Source: CAJQQK01 sp965224225 (GTDB lineage Bacteria > Pseudomonadota > Alphaproteobacteria > Rhizobiales > Hyphomicrobiaceae). From it: a DNA stretch of 64,000 nucleotides. The notes below the pieces were generated by a model. That model worked only from the letters and a program-made list of their open reading frames with translations, was not told the DNA's origin and made no database searches. Shown one piece after another: positions 28,930 through 38,445 of this stretch. A program made the translations under genes and the position numbers. The first letter of the stretch is position 1. Every line of letters starts with the position of its first letter. The stretch is taken from contig CBDCZF010000001.1 in NCBI GenBank assembly GCA_965224225.1, positions 1 to 64,000 on the forward strand. Direction: 5' to 3'.

Positions 28930-29576
28930 TGGATGGCGACCGCCTTCTGCGCGTCAGGCTGCCCATCGGCACGGTGGCGCGGCCCAAGCAGACGTCCGAT
29001 CCCGTATTGTGTCGCTGACGGCAGATATTTCAGGTATTCGGCACCGAGAAGTTGCAGGTTTTCCTGGTCAAGCCACCAGGGTGTTTCGCGGAACCGGGCC
29101 GGCACCACCGGGTGGGCGATGAGATCGGCGGCCGGCAGCATGTGGCCGAGTTCGGTCAGGCTGCGCGGCATATGATAACTGGCCGTGACGACGATGACAC
29201 TCGCGAAGTTGTGGCGCTTCACCCACTTGCGCGTTTCGATGGCGTTGCCCCGCGTGTTCTGGGCGGCATAGTCGATATCGATGCAACAGTTGAAGAGGGC
29301 TTCGTCGACGCCGAGCAGGCGGCGCAGCTGCTGGCGGCTGACCATGCGGTTGACGCCGGTGATCAGCAGCCGCTTCGCCCGCCCGGCCCGCAGCAGACGG
29401 CCTGCCTCGCCAATACGCTGGGCGCCGCCGGTAAATGCGACGATGCCATCGGCTTTGACGCCTGCTTCGTGGACCGCTGCCCGCGTCGCCAGCGTGGCAA
29501 ACGTCAGGAAGCCCAGAACCAGCGCGCCGGCAACCAACCCCATCAGGGAAATCAATATAAGCTTCCAACTCCGCAT
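28926..29576 (-). CDS. YdcF/ElyC-family envelope protein (DUF218)
   Basis: Membrane-anchored protein of 216 residues beginning MRSWKLILISLMGLVAGALV, a single N-terminal helix; an upstream in-frame ATG at 29621 adds 15 polar residues and is less likely. The DUF218 core has IVAFTGGAQRIGEAGRLL, KRLLITGVNR, the ENTRGNAIET-like AQNTRGNAIETRKW and VVTASYHMPRSL. Family members (SanA, ElyC, YdcF) affect the cell envelope, but their biochemical role is poorly known. It is coupled to plsC by an ATGA overlap, which fits an envelope role. Confidence 0.88.
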   Translation of the reverse strand: MRSWKLILISLMGLVAGALVLGFLTFATLATRAAVHEAGVKADGIVAFTGGAQRIGEAGRLLRAGRAKRLLITGVNRMVSRQQLRRLLGVDEALFNCCIDIDYAAQNTRGNAIETRKWVKRHNFASVIVVTASYHMPRSLTELGHMLPAADLIAHPVVPARFRETPWWLDQENLQLLGAEYLKYLPSATQYGIGRLLGPRHRADGQPDAQKAVAIQ

Positions 29577-29774
29577 GATCCCGGCCGAACCGCACTTGCC
29601 CCGAGAACTCTGGGTCGGCAAGCGCTGCCTCGCACGGCATGGGCGGCCGCGCGGGAATCACTTGCTGGCGAAGTCAACGGTATATCCTGCCAGCCGAGCA
29701 AGTGCCACTGGGTACGAGCCACGCCGAATTGAGCACATATCGGCTCGATGCCACGCTCCGTCGTCGTTGTTCGG

Positions 29775-30101
29775 TCACTTGATCAGAAATGAGCCGAGCT
29801 TGCGCCCCTTGGCAAGCTCGGCAACGAGCCATTTCGGCTGACGGCCGCGCCCGGTCCAGGTTTCGTCGGGATTGCGCGGATTGCGATACTTCGGCGCCAC
29901 CTTGCGCCGCTTGCGCGCTGCACCTTTCTTCGCCCCGACGATATCATCGAGTTCAAAGCCGGCATTCTCGACAAGTGCAATGAGTTCACGCTTTACTTTA
30001 CCCTTTTCCGATTTTTTGCGACTTTCGATTTCGCGTGCAAGTTGCTGGGAAAGTTGCAGCAAGTCGCGGTAAGACATCTTGTCCAGTTTAAGTTTAAGCA
30101 T
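29775..30101 (-). CDS. H-NS family nucleoid-associated regulator
   Basis: Small DNA-binding protein of 108 residues. The N-terminal half is a coiled coil (DLLQLSQQLAREIESRKKSEKGKVKREL) for oligomerisation. After a basic linker (KKGAARKRRK) comes the H-NS C-terminal domain YRNPRNPDETWTGRGRQPKW, with the AT-hook-like RGRQP. The ATG at 30101 is chosen because AAGGGG lies about six bases before it; the ATG at 30122 lacks such a site. Such proteins bind AT-rich DNA and silence or modulate transcription. It is monocistronic. Confidence 0.92.
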   Translation of the reverse strand: MLKLKLDKMSYRDLLQLSQQLAREIESRKKSEKGKVKRELIALVENAGFELDDIVGAKKGAARKRRKVAPKYRNPRNPDETWTGRGRQPKWLVAELAKGRKLGSFLIK

Positions 30102-30122
30102 TGGAGCCCCTTGCTTTGCCAC

Positions 30123-30714
30123 GTATGCCGGGCGATGCCGCTTCGGCGTTGTGCAATAATTTCAGCATTTCATAAATTACCGCTTTTTGCACTATATCGC
30201 GTTCGACAGCGTTACGCGGGTGGATTTGGTATCACATGTGCCGTGTTGTCGCGGATTGGCGAAGGCGCTTGTGAAAGCCTGAGTGCCAGCTGCACCAGCT
30301 TCAAGTTCGAATATTCATTTCCATTCGGGATATTGGGGCATGAAAACCTCCTGGTGGATACGAACGATCGAACCAGCCCTGAGAAGGATTGGTCCACCCA
30401 ATCGGCGACAGCGACCCGGCACGCGTGCCGCCTACGCAGAGGCCGACTGCAGGGAGGTATTGGCGCGAGCACGCACAACGCTGAAGCGAGGTGCATTTCA
30501 TACAACACGCTTGCCGGATGGGCCGATTTGGGCAGTGCCGAAGCAGCTGGCAACACACCGAACGACGCGGCGCGCAGCTCCGCATTGACAGCGGTTTGCT
30601 TTCAGTGCACGCCTGTCACAAGCCTTCTCAATTGCGCGGACGCCATGCAGCCGGATGTGCCCGTTAAGCCTCGTCCAAAGCCCTGCCTGAGGGCGTCCAC
30701 TGGAGCATTCGAAC
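30123..30714. other. Intergenic region without a recognised gene
   Basis: About 590 bases between the divergent H-NS-like gene and the unknown gene at 30715. Open frames passing through have no family similarity or ribosome sites. It must hold both promoters. It contains AT-rich patches just upstream of the regulator gene (30165-30200). No RNA gene pattern was identified. Confidence 0.35.
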
Positions 30715-31326
30715 ATGTCATCTGCCGACACGATATTCGACGCCATTTACACCAAGCTGATTGAAGCTGAAAAAGATTACAAACAAAGCACCCGGGAGTT
30801 GCAGCATTACGATCTGGATTGGGATTTGCAGGCCTTGCCAAATGAAGACTGGCGCCGCGAACTCAATCAACGCCTGGTGCAGGGCGACGCCGGATCACTG
30901 TATTTGGCTGGTGATCGAGAATACGGCTGTCGCGGCGGTTTTCGCAGCGCCATTAACCAGGCGGGAGAGCGACAGGTCGTCGCTGAGATTGATGATGCGG
31001 AAAGTGCCCGCTGGATTACACTGGATGTGCCACTCGACAAGGGCCTTTTGCTCAAGCGTAACATGCTCTCCTACTATTTGAGCGCTGAGGCCAGTCATCG
31101 TCTCGTCGTATCGCCAAAGATCCGCCTGCACTACGACGACAGCAGTTTCAAGGATACCGACGTTCGCCAGCGGGTGTTCAACAGCGGCGACTTCCGGATC
31201 GGCGATGTACTCGTTGTCGATTTTCGTGCGGCTGAGGCTGAGCGCGCGTTCGAGCGGGCGACGCTCTTGTTTTTCTTCCCGCTACTGAAATTTCGCCTCG
31301 CGCTCAACAGCCTTGTCGTGATGTAG
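30715..31326 (+). CDS. Protein of unknown function
   Basis: A 203-residue protein, not recognised. The first 50 residues are charged and helical (SADTIFDAIYTKLIEAEKDY...). The middle has alternating hydrophobic/charged strands (ERQVVAEID, RWITLDVPLDKGLLLKRN, RLVVSPKIRLHYDD, FRIGDVLVVDFRA), suggesting a beta-rich domain. The C-terminus has a short hydrophobic helix, TLLFFFPLLKFRLAL, that could be a membrane anchor. No signal peptide is evident. It stands alone, with large gaps on both sides. Confidence 0.6.
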   Translation: MSSADTIFDAIYTKLIEAEKDYKQSTRELQHYDLDWDLQALPNEDWRRELNQRLVQGDAGSLYLAGDREYGCRGGFRSAINQAGERQVVAEIDDAESARWITLDVPLDKGLLLKRNMLSYYLSAEASHRLVVSPKIRLHYDDSSFKDTDVRQRVFNSGDFRIGDVLVVDFRAAEAERAFERATLLFFFPLLKFRLALNSLVVM

Positions 31327-31567
31327 TTTTGATCGAGTAGGCAAGCTCGACATCGCCTCTGCCGGCAGCCGGCGGATTAGACTGCAGGTCGATCATCCGG
31401 TCGTGGTTGGTCGATCGGCACCAAGCAAACATGCCTTCGTCGAGATTGCAGTCTCCGCTTTCAACCTTGCGCGGCTTATGCAAACCCTGATCCTGTCGTA
31501 AATTCAAGGCGTGACGGCCCGTCAACCTGCGTTGGACGGCACTGCAATAACCAATTCGGGAGGGATT

Positions 31568-32356
31568 ATGACACACGCCGACAACTGGGGCTGGCAGGCG
31601 CGGATTGGTATGTTCATCGTTGCCAGCGAAGCGGTGCCCGAGGCCGAATGGTGGGCGATGGCCCCGCCGCACATCTCCGTCCATGCCGCCCGCGTCACCG
31701 CGCCGACGCCGTGGGCCCGCTGGCTCGACGGCAAATCGGACGTTGAACTGTCGGACGATCTCGACCGCGGCGCGCGGCAGTTCGCGACCATGCGCCTGGC
31801 AGCCGTCGTGACCGGCCATTCCTCGAGCAGCTTCGTCGGCGGCAAAGGCTGGGACGAGATGATCGTTGCCAAGCTCGGGGCGGTGATCGGGCCGAATGTC
31901 GTCGTGACGACCAATGGCCTCGATTGTCTCGCAGCCCTCGAGGCCTCTAACATAAGGCGTCCATTCCTGGTGCTGCCGCCGTGGTTCAACGATGCGACCG
32001 TTGCTGCCGGCCTGCGCTATCTCGAGGATCATGGTTACGAACTCGCCGGACATATGAGCTGGGACCCGGGCCGCAAGTGGCGCGATCTGCCGCCGGGTGA
32101 GCTTTATCCGCAAGGCGCCGGTTTCGAACAGGAGATCGAGCCCCTCTATCGCCACATCCGGCAGTCATGCCCGGCCGCAGCTGACGGCGTGTTGATTGCG
32201 GGAACCGGCGTCCGCTGCGTCGGCATTATCGATGCGCTCGAACGCGATCTCGCCCGTCCGGTGGTAACTGCCAACCAGGCCAGCCTGTGGCGCTGCCTAC
32301 GGCTGGCAGGCGTACACGCTGAGGTTGCCGGTTATGGTCGACTGTTGACGACTTAA
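31568..32356 (+). CDS. Aspartate/glutamate racemase-superfamily protein (arylmalonate decarboxylase / maleate isomerase group)
   Basis: Two-lobed enzyme of 262 residues. The ATG at 31568 follows GGAGGGATT and is preferred to a start 57 bases upstream. It aligns by eye with arylmalonate decarboxylases: the dioxyanion-hole region is VVTGHSSSSFVGG, and the C-terminal part reads ALERDLARPVVTANQASLWR and ends AGYGRLL. The N-terminal catalytic cysteine of racemases and isomerases is absent (replaced by His/Ser). The C-terminal lobe has GTGVRC, whose cysteine lies three residues beyond the usual position. Function is therefore open: decarboxylase, isomerase or a non-redox variant. The position next to an RND pair is probably not meaningful. 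Confidence 0.75.
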   Translation: MTHADNWGWQARIGMFIVASEAVPEAEWWAMAPPHISVHAARVTAPTPWARWLDGKSDVELSDDLDRGARQFATMRLAAVVTGHSSSSFVGGKGWDEMIVAKLGAVIGPNVVVTTNGLDCLAALEASNIRRPFLVLPPWFNDATVAAGLRYLEDHGYELAGHMSWDPGRKWRDLPPGELYPQGAGFEQEIEPLYRHIRQSCPAAADGVLIAGTGVRCVGIIDALERDLARPVVTANQASLWRCLRLAGVHAEVAGYGRLLTT

Positions 32357-32519
32357 CCATGCCGCCTGCTGCCATCCGGAAGAAGACTGCCGGCATCAAA
32401 TCTTGTTCGACAGCGGTTGGGCTTCGGCCTATGACAAAGAAAGAGTGCACGGCCGCGGCCAGGCAGCAGTTTCCCGCTCCCGGCCACAAGCCGTATCGGC
32501 ATTGTGAGTAGGCCCGGTC

Positions 32520-33671
32520 ATGCGGTCAGTGTCTTGTTATCTGTTGTGCAGCGCGTTGAGCGCGGCCGTGCTGCTGACACCGGCGTCGCTTGCCGCCCAG
32601 CAGCAGGCCGCACGCGTGCTGATCGATACCGTCGACATGCGCGAGGTCCGCGACACGCAGCCGGTAATCGGCCAACTCGTCGCCACCCGACGCGCCGGCG
32701 TTGCGACACGCATTGCCGGCATTATCGAGACCGTCAGCTTCAACATCGGCGACCGCGTCGCGAAGGACCAGGTACTCGTCACCCTCGACAAGAGCCGCAC
32801 CGTCATCGAACACCGCGCGGCTGAAGCCTCTGTCGGCGTCGCTGAGGCTGGTATTCAGGTTGCCGATGCCAAACTGAAGCTCGCCGAACAGGCCTTCGAG
32901 CGCCAGGAATCACTGCGCCGTTCGACCGCTTTTTCGCGCAGCCGCTACGATGATCTCAAACAGGCCGCCGTGCAGTCGCGCAGTGAGCGTGCCCAGGCAG
33001 AGGCGCAATTGCTGGCTGCAAAGTCGAATCTCGCACGCACCGAATACGAACTCACGCATGCGGTAATCAAGGCGCCGTTCGACGGCATCATCATCGCGCG
33101 CCAGGCCCAGCCCGGCCAGTACGTGTCACCCGGTGCCGCGGTCGCAACGCTGCTTGACATAACCAACCTCGAGGTCGAGGCCGATGTGCCGGCTAACATT
33201 GCCAACGGACTTACCGCAGGCATCCGCGTCGAGGCCGTGTTCGACGGTGGCCAGCACAAACAAGTCACCGTGCGCACCACGATCCCGGTCGAAAACGTTT
33301 CGACCCGCACCCGACCGGTGCGCTTTTCCGCCAAACTCGGTGATCTCAAGGCCGCCCAGGTCGCAATTGGCAGCACGGTCACCCTGCAGATCCCCGTGAG
33401 TGCACCGCGCAAGGTCGTAGCCGTGCCCAAGGATGCCCTGTTGCAGGGCCGGCGCGGCGGCTGGATGGTATTCGTTGCAGCCAATAACAAAGCTCAGCCG
33501 CGACCGGTCGAACTCGGCCAGGCGGTCGGCAATCGCATCGAAATCCGCTCCGGGCTCGAGGCCGGCGAACTCGTCGTCGTGCGCGGCAATGAGCGGTTGC
33601 GTCCCGGCCAGACGATCGAACCACACCCTGTCAAAGCCGGCAGCTCCGGCAAGGCTAAGACCGAGGGTTAG
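32520..33671 (+). CDS. RND efflux periplasmic adaptor (membrane fusion protein)
   Basis: Periplasmic linker of 383 residues that joins an inner-membrane RND pump to an outer-membrane channel. It has a signal peptide (SCYLLCSALSAAVLLTPASLA), a split lipoyl/barrel-sandwich domain (GIIETVSFNIGDRVAKDQVLVTLD and VIKAPFDGIIIARQAQPGQYVSPG), a helical hairpin between the halves (about 105-160), and a beta-barrel domain with VAVPKDALLQGRRGGWMVFV. The pump gene starts 18 bases downstream. No outer-membrane channel gene is adjacent. Confidence 0.9.
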   Translation: MRSVSCYLLCSALSAAVLLTPASLAAQQQAARVLIDTVDMREVRDTQPVIGQLVATRRAGVATRIAGIIETVSFNIGDRVAKDQVLVTLDKSRTVIEHRAAEASVGVAEAGIQVADAKLKLAEQAFERQESLRRSTAFSRSRYDDLKQAAVQSRSERAQAEAQLLAAKSNLARTEYELTHAVIKAPFDGIIIARQAQPGQYVSPGAAVATLLDITNLEVEADVPANIANGLTAGIRVEAVFDGGQHKQVTVRTTIPVENVSTRTRPVRFSAKLGDLKAAQVAIGSTVTLQIPVSAPRKVVAVPKDALLQGRRGGWMVFVAANNKAQPRPVELGQAVGNRIEIRSGLEAGELVVVRGNERLRPGQTIEPHPVKAGSSGKAKTEG

Positions 33672-33689
33672 CAGATTGCGCAGGCGACC

Positions 33690-36600
33690 GTGATGGACCC
33701 GATCAAGTTTGCCATCGAACGCCCTATTGCTGTGATCGCAGCGGTATTGATTGCCGTGCTGTTTGGCGCCCTGGCGCTGTCGAGAATTCCGATCCAGCTG
33801 ATCCCCGATGTGCGCAAGCCGGTGATCCAGGTCGAGACCAATTGGGGCGGTGCAGCGCCGGCCGAGATCGAGCGCGAAATCATCAACCGCCAGGAAGAAG
33901 AGCTCAAGGGCATCGACGGCCTCGAGACCATGATCTCGACGTCAGAGACCGGCCGTGCGCGGATCACGCTCGAGTTTGCGGTTGGCACGAACATGGACCG
34001 CTCCCTCCTGCTCGTCGCCAACCGCCTCGACCGGGTGACCGGCTATCCCGACGAGGCTAACGAGCCGACGCTCAAGACGTCCGGCTCGGACGACAACCCG
34101 ATCGCCTGGATCATCCTGAAACGAGGTGCCGGCAACACCAAGGAAATGGCCCACTACGGCACCTTTGCGAAGGACGTCATCCAGGAGCGCATCGAGCGGG
34201 TCGACGGCGTCGCAACCGTCAACGTTTACGGCGGCGTCGATCGCGAACTGCAGGTGCTCGTCGATCCCGAGCGGCTCGCCAAATTCCGCATCACCGTGCC
34301 GCAGGTCCTGGACCGGTTGCGCCGCGAAAGCGTTTCGGTCTCGGCCGGCAACGTCGATGAAGGCAAGCGGCGCTATGTCGTGCGGGTCGAGGGCGAGCTC
34401 GATACCCTCGATGCCGTCCGAAATGTCGTCCTTCGCAGCGGTGCAGCGAACGGCGTGACTGATAGTCCTGGCGGACTCAGTACGGGAAATATTGGCGAGC
34501 GTGCCGCAACCGGGCGCGTATTTGTGCGTGATGTGGCTGAGGTGCGCTTCGGCTACAAGGAGCCGGTCGCGCGCATCCGCCACAAGGGCGAACCGGCGAT
34601 GGCCATCAATGCGGTGCGAGATACCGGCGCCAACGTGATCTCGACCATGGCCGGCATCAAGCGTGCACTCGCCGAACTGGCCGCCGGCCCGCTCGCCGAA
34701 GAAAACCTCACCCTGACCCAGGTCTATGACGAGACCGTTTACATCGATGGCGCGATCGAACTCGTCATCCAGAACATCTGGATCGGCGGCCTGCTTGCCG
34801 CCGCCATCCTACTCCTCTTCCTGCGGTCGCCACGCGCGACCCTCGTTGTATCGCTCGCCATCCCGGTCTCGATAGTCGCCTCATTTGTTGCCATGTCGGT
34901 GCTCGGGCGCACGCTCAACGTCATTTCGCTCGCCGGCATCGCCTTTGCCGTCGGCATGGTGGTCGATGCTGCGATCGTCGTTCTCGAAAACATCTACCGC
35001 CTGCGCCAGCAGGGTCGCGGCGCACGAGAGGCGGCCTACGAAGGCGCCCGCCAGGTCTGGGGTGCGATCCTGGTCTCCGCCCTGACGACGGTGATGGTGT
35101 TCATCCCCGTTCTGGTGATGGAACTCGAGGCCGGACAATTGTTCCGCGACATCGCGGTGGCGATCTCGGTTTCCGTCATGCTCTCGCTGATCGTTGCCGT
35201 CACGGTGATTCCGGCGCTTGCGAGCCGGCTGCTCGGACCGAAGCAGGCTCGCCTGACGGTGCTGCCGGTTCCCGGCATCGACCATTTCGGACGCGCCTTT
35301 GCTTGGATCATGCGGCGCTACACGCACATGACGGTTTCCAGCCGGCTGGTCGGCATCATGTGTGTTTCGGCGATCACTGCGGTCGCGATCTGGGGGTCGG
35401 CAACGTTTCTGCCGAAGCTCGAATACCTGCCCGACGGCAACCGCAATTTGGTTTTCGGCATCATCCTGCCACCGCCCGGCTACAATCTGCCGACGACGAC
35501 AAAGATTGCCGAGAAGATCGAAGGCATCGCACGGCCACTTTGGGAAAAGGAGGAGAATGGCGACCGTTCGCAACCACCTGCAATGCGCCATTTCTTTTTC
35601 GTGTCGTTCCGGGGCACGACCTTCATCGGCGGCGGCGCAAAGGATCCCCGGCGGGTCACCGAGCTGATCCCAGTTTTGTCGCGGCCGATCTTTTCCGAAC
35701 CCGGCACGTTCGGGTTCATCAACCAGCGCTCGCTGTTCGGCCGCGGCATCGGCGGGGGACGTGCCATCGAGCTCAACGTTTCAGGTGACCACCTCGAAGA
35801 CATACTCTCTGTTGCCCTGCGCCTGACGCAGAACATTGGCCGTCATCTGCCGCGCGATAAAGGCAATCAGTTTCGCCCACAGCCAGGTCTCGAACTCGGT
35901 GCACCCGAGTTGCGGGCGATCCCCGACCGCGTGCGGCTCGCAGATGCCGGAGTCGATGCCCAGACACTCGCCATCTCGCTCGATGCCTACAACGATGGTG
36001 TGAGGGTCAAGGAGATCACGATCGGCACCGACCGCATCGACCTGATGCTCAAAGGCTCCGATGCCTTCGATGACAACCGCCGCACCCAGGACATCGGCGC
36101 CTATCCCGTCGTCGCGCCCAACGGCCGGATCATCCCTATTTCGCAACTCGCCGACGTCAAGCTGACGGCCGGGCCGGTTTCCGTTCGTCATCGCGAGCGC
36201 CTGCGCACGATTACGCTGGAAGTGCGCCCATCCGCCAGTCTGCCCCTTGAGACGGCGCTCGAAATCATGCGCACAAAGGTGATGGCGCCGGTCGTCGCCG
36301 AAGGCATTCCGCCAACGGTGCGCCTGTCACTCAGCGGTGCCGCCGACCAGCTGACCAAGACCTGGAACGCGCTCAAGATCAACTTGCTGCTAGCGCTGAT
36401 CATCGTCTTTCTGGTGATGGCGGTACTGTTTGAAAGCTTCATCCTGCCGCTAGTGATCATGATCTCGGTGCCCGTTGCCGGCGCCGGCGGCGTTGCCGGC
36501 CTCGCCATCCTGAACATGTTCCAGCCGCAGCAACTCGATATGCTGACCCTGCTCGGCTTCGTGATCCTGATCGGCATCGTCGTCAACAACGCCATCCTAC

Positions 36601-36899
36601 TCGTCCACCAGGCGCAGTACCACCTGCGCGAAGACGCCATGAGCGTCAACGATGCGATCATCGAGGCGACCCGCAATCGTATCCGACCAATTTTCATGAG
36701 CACGCTGACCAGCGTCTTCGGCATGCTGCCGCTGGTCGTTTTCCCGGGCGCCGGTTCCGAACTCTACCGTGGTCTCGGCTCGGTCGTCGTCGGCGGGCTG
36801 GCGATGTCGGCGGTACTGACGCTGCTGCTCGTGCCGCCATTGTTGCGCCTGACGCTGATGGCGCCACACACGGTTGCCGAGCCGGCGCCGGCCGAGTGA
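33690..36899 (+). CDS. RND efflux pump inner-membrane transporter (AcrB/MexB-like, HAE1 family)
   Basis: Proton-driven drug or metabolite exporter of 1069 residues with the 12-helix RND layout and two large periplasmic loops. The N-terminus FAIERPIAVIAAVLIAVLFG is helix 1. Helix 4 carries AVGMVVDAAIVVLENIYRL with one relay aspartate rather than the Asp-Asp pair of AcrB. Helix 10 has GIVVNNAILLVHQAQ. The GTG at 33690 is immediately followed by an ATG at 33693, and either may be used. It forms an operon with the adaptor gene. Substrate range is unknown. Confidence 0.92.
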   Translation: MMDPIKFAIERPIAVIAAVLIAVLFGALALSRIPIQLIPDVRKPVIQVETNWGGAAPAEIEREIINRQEEELKGIDGLETMISTSETGRARITLEFAVGTNMDRSLLLVANRLDRVTGYPDEANEPTLKTSGSDDNPIAWIILKRGAGNTKEMAHYGTFAKDVIQERIERVDGVATVNVYGGVDRELQVLVDPERLAKFRITVPQVLDRLRRESVSVSAGNVDEGKRRYVVRVEGELDTLDAVRNVVLRSGAANGVTDSPGGLSTGNIGERAATGRVFVRDVAEVRFGYKEPVARIRHKGEPAMAINAVRDTGANVISTMAGIKRALAELAAGPLAEENLTLTQVYDETVYIDGAIELVIQNIWIGGLLAAAILLLFLRSPRATLVVSLAIPVSIVASFVAMSVLGRTLNVISLAGIAFAVGMVVDAAIVVLENIYRLRQQGRGAREAAYEGARQVWGAILVSALTTVMVFIPVLVMELEAGQLFRDIAVAISVSVMLSLIVAVTVIPALASRLLGPKQARLTVLPVPGIDHFGRAFAWIMRRYTHMTVSSRLVGIMCVSAITAVAIWGSATFLPKLEYLPDGNRNLVFGIILPPPGYNLPTTTKIAEKIEGIARPLWEKEENGDRSQPPAMRHFFFVSFRGTTFIGGGAKDPRRVTELIPVLSRPIFSEPGTFGFINQRSLFGRGIGGGRAIELNVSGDHLEDILSVALRLTQNIGRHLPRDKGNQFRPQPGLELGAPELRAIPDRVRLADAGVDAQTLAISLDAYNDGVRVKEITIGTDRIDLMLKGSDAFDDNRRTQDIGAYPVVAPNGRIIPISQLADVKLTAGPVSVRHRERLRTITLEVRPSASLPLETALEIMRTKVMAPVVAEGIPPTVRLSLSGAADQLTKTWNALKINLLLALIIVFLVMAVLFESFILPLVIMISVPVAGAGGVAGLAILNMFQPQQLDMLTLLGFVILIGIVVNNAILLVHQAQYHLREDAMSVNDAIIEATRNRIRPIFMSTLTSVFGMLPLVVFPGAGSELYRGLGSVVVGGLAMSAVLTLLLVPPLLRLTLMAPHTVAEPAPAE

Positions 36900-36936
36900 C
36901 GGCGGCGCGCCGGACACGCGAGGAACGTTTGTATTG

Positions 36937-38112
36937 TCAATATGATCGCGGCAGGCCGAGAACGCGCTCGGCGATGTAGCACGAGACGAGCTGCTGGCTG
37001 ACCGGCGCCAGGCGACCGATCTGGACTTCGCGAAACAGGCGCTCGACGTGATATTCCTGCGCATAACCCATACCGCCGTGGGTCAGCACGGCGCGCTCGC
37101 AGGCGCGGAAACCGGCTTCGGCGCCCAGATACTTGGCCATGTTGGCGGCAGCTCCGGCAGGTTTGCCGGCATCATAGAGGGCAGCAGCATTCATCGCGGC
37201 GAACCAGGCAGCTTCCAATTCCATCCAGGAGTGGGCGAGCGGGTGCTGGATCGACTGGTTGACCCCGATCGGGCGGCCGAACACGACGCGGTCCTTGGCG
37301 TATTGCGTCGCCCGCGAAACCGCCTGCCGGCCGATTCCCACTGTTTCCGCTCCGATCAGGATACGCTCGGGGTTGAGGCCGTCCAAGAGCTGGTAGAAAC
37401 CGCGACCAACTTCGCCGACGATGTCGGATGGCGGCACGCGGTAGTCATCGATGAACAGCATGTTCGAGTTGACGGCATGACGCCCCATTTTCGGGATCTC
37501 TCGAACCTCGATTTTCGAGCGGTCGAGTTCGCAGAAGAAAAGTGTCATGCCGTCGGCGCGTTTGTCGCCCGAGCCGGCTTCCTCCGTGCGCGTCAGCAAC
37601 AGGATGCGGCCGGCCTGCTGCGCCATCGAATTCCAGATCTTGCGGCCGGAGATGACGTAGTCGTTGCCGTCGCGGCGCGCAAAGGTCTTGATGTTGGTGG
37701 TGTCGAGGCCTGCATCGGGTTCGGTAACGCCGAAGCTGGTCATCAGATCACCTGAGATGATCGGCGGTAGGAATGCCTGGCGCTGTTCATCGGTGCCGTA
37801 TTTGACGAGCACGTGCGGCCCGAAGATGTTCAGGTGAATGGCACTCGCCGCCGTCTGGCCGCCGGCCGAATTGGCGACTGCTTCCATCATGACCGCTGCT
37901 TCCGTGATGCCGAGCGCCGAGCCGCCGACGTCTTCCGGCATGCAGATGCCGAGCCAGCCGCCGGCTGCGATCGCCTTGCGGAACTCGTGCGGGAAGTTGC
38001 CGGTCTGATCCGCCTCAAGCCAGTAGTCATCGTCGAAGTCGGCCATGATGCGCCCGATGGCGGCGCGAATTTCGAGTTGTTCGGGTGTTAGGTCAAAGAT
38101 CGTGTCGGTCAT
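36937..38112 (-). CDS. Acyl-CoA dehydrogenase
   Basis: FAD-dependent acyl-CoA dehydrogenase of 391 residues. The start at 38112 (MTDTIFDLTPEQLEIRAAIG) is preferred because the extra 16 residues from 38160 are polar and unlike the family. FAD/substrate motifs include MTSFGVTEPDAGLDTTNIKT, YVISGRKIWNS and the C-terminal THGGMGYAQEYHVERLFRE. It lies on the minus strand in a cluster with a CoA transferase, a MaoC-type hydratase and a CitE-like lyase, which suggests a catabolic CoA pathway. The substrate could be short or branched chain. Confidence 0.9.
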   Translation of the reverse strand: MTDTIFDLTPEQLEIRAAIGRIMADFDDDYWLEADQTGNFPHEFRKAIAAGGWLGICMPEDVGGSALGITEAAVMMEAVANSAGGQTAASAIHLNIFGPHVLVKYGTDEQRQAFLPPIISGDLMTSFGVTEPDAGLDTTNIKTFARRDGNDYVISGRKIWNSMAQQAGRILLLTRTEEAGSGDKRADGMTLFFCELDRSKIEVREIPKMGRHAVNSNMLFIDDYRVPPSDIVGEVGRGFYQLLDGLNPERILIGAETVGIGRQAVSRATQYAKDRVVFGRPIGVNQSIQHPLAHSWMELEAAWFAAMNAAALYDAGKPAGAAANMAKYLGAEAGFRACERAVLTHGGMGYAQEYHVERLFREVQIGRLAPVSQQLVSCYIAERVLGLPRSY

Positions 38113-38203
38113 GGCGGTTGTCCGTCGATTGATGCCCGTGCCTGTCGGGCGTTTTGACATTGGCCGAATGTAACGTTGGTGCCTGAGTTACTGATTTCGT
38201 ATA

Positions 38204-38387
38204 GATTTGCACGGCCCATTGCCCCTCACCCTAACCCTCTCCCCGTACGCGCCGAAGTGGCGCTACGGGGAGAGGGAATTCGACCCGTCGTGTGGCGTGC
38301 GGCGAAGCCAGATTGCACGGCCGGATTCCCTCTCCCCGAACTACACGGGGAGAGGGTTAGGGTGAGGGGCAATGGGCCGTGCAAATC
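38204..38387. mobile_element. CTAG-type inverted-repeat element, copy C (perfect inner arms)
   Basis: Core at 38221-38370 is flanked on both sides by exact 17-base arms: GATTTGCACGGCCCATT at 38204-38220 and its reverse complement at 38371-38387. The total inverted repeat is therefore more than 40 bases per side. It lies between acyl-CoA dehydrogenase and CoA transferase genes, both minus strand. The outer CTAGGGCCTGT end of copy D is not present. Confidence 0.85.
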
Positions 38388-38445
38388 GCCACCGTGCACG
38401 CGGTTGTTCACGACGAGCGACCATCATTCCAAGCAACTCCATCGC

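Noticed and set aside
30042..30764. 240-residue open frame overlapping the H-NS-like gene
   Set aside because: It runs antisense through a clear H-NS gene and across the promoter gap, and encodes no recognisable domain.
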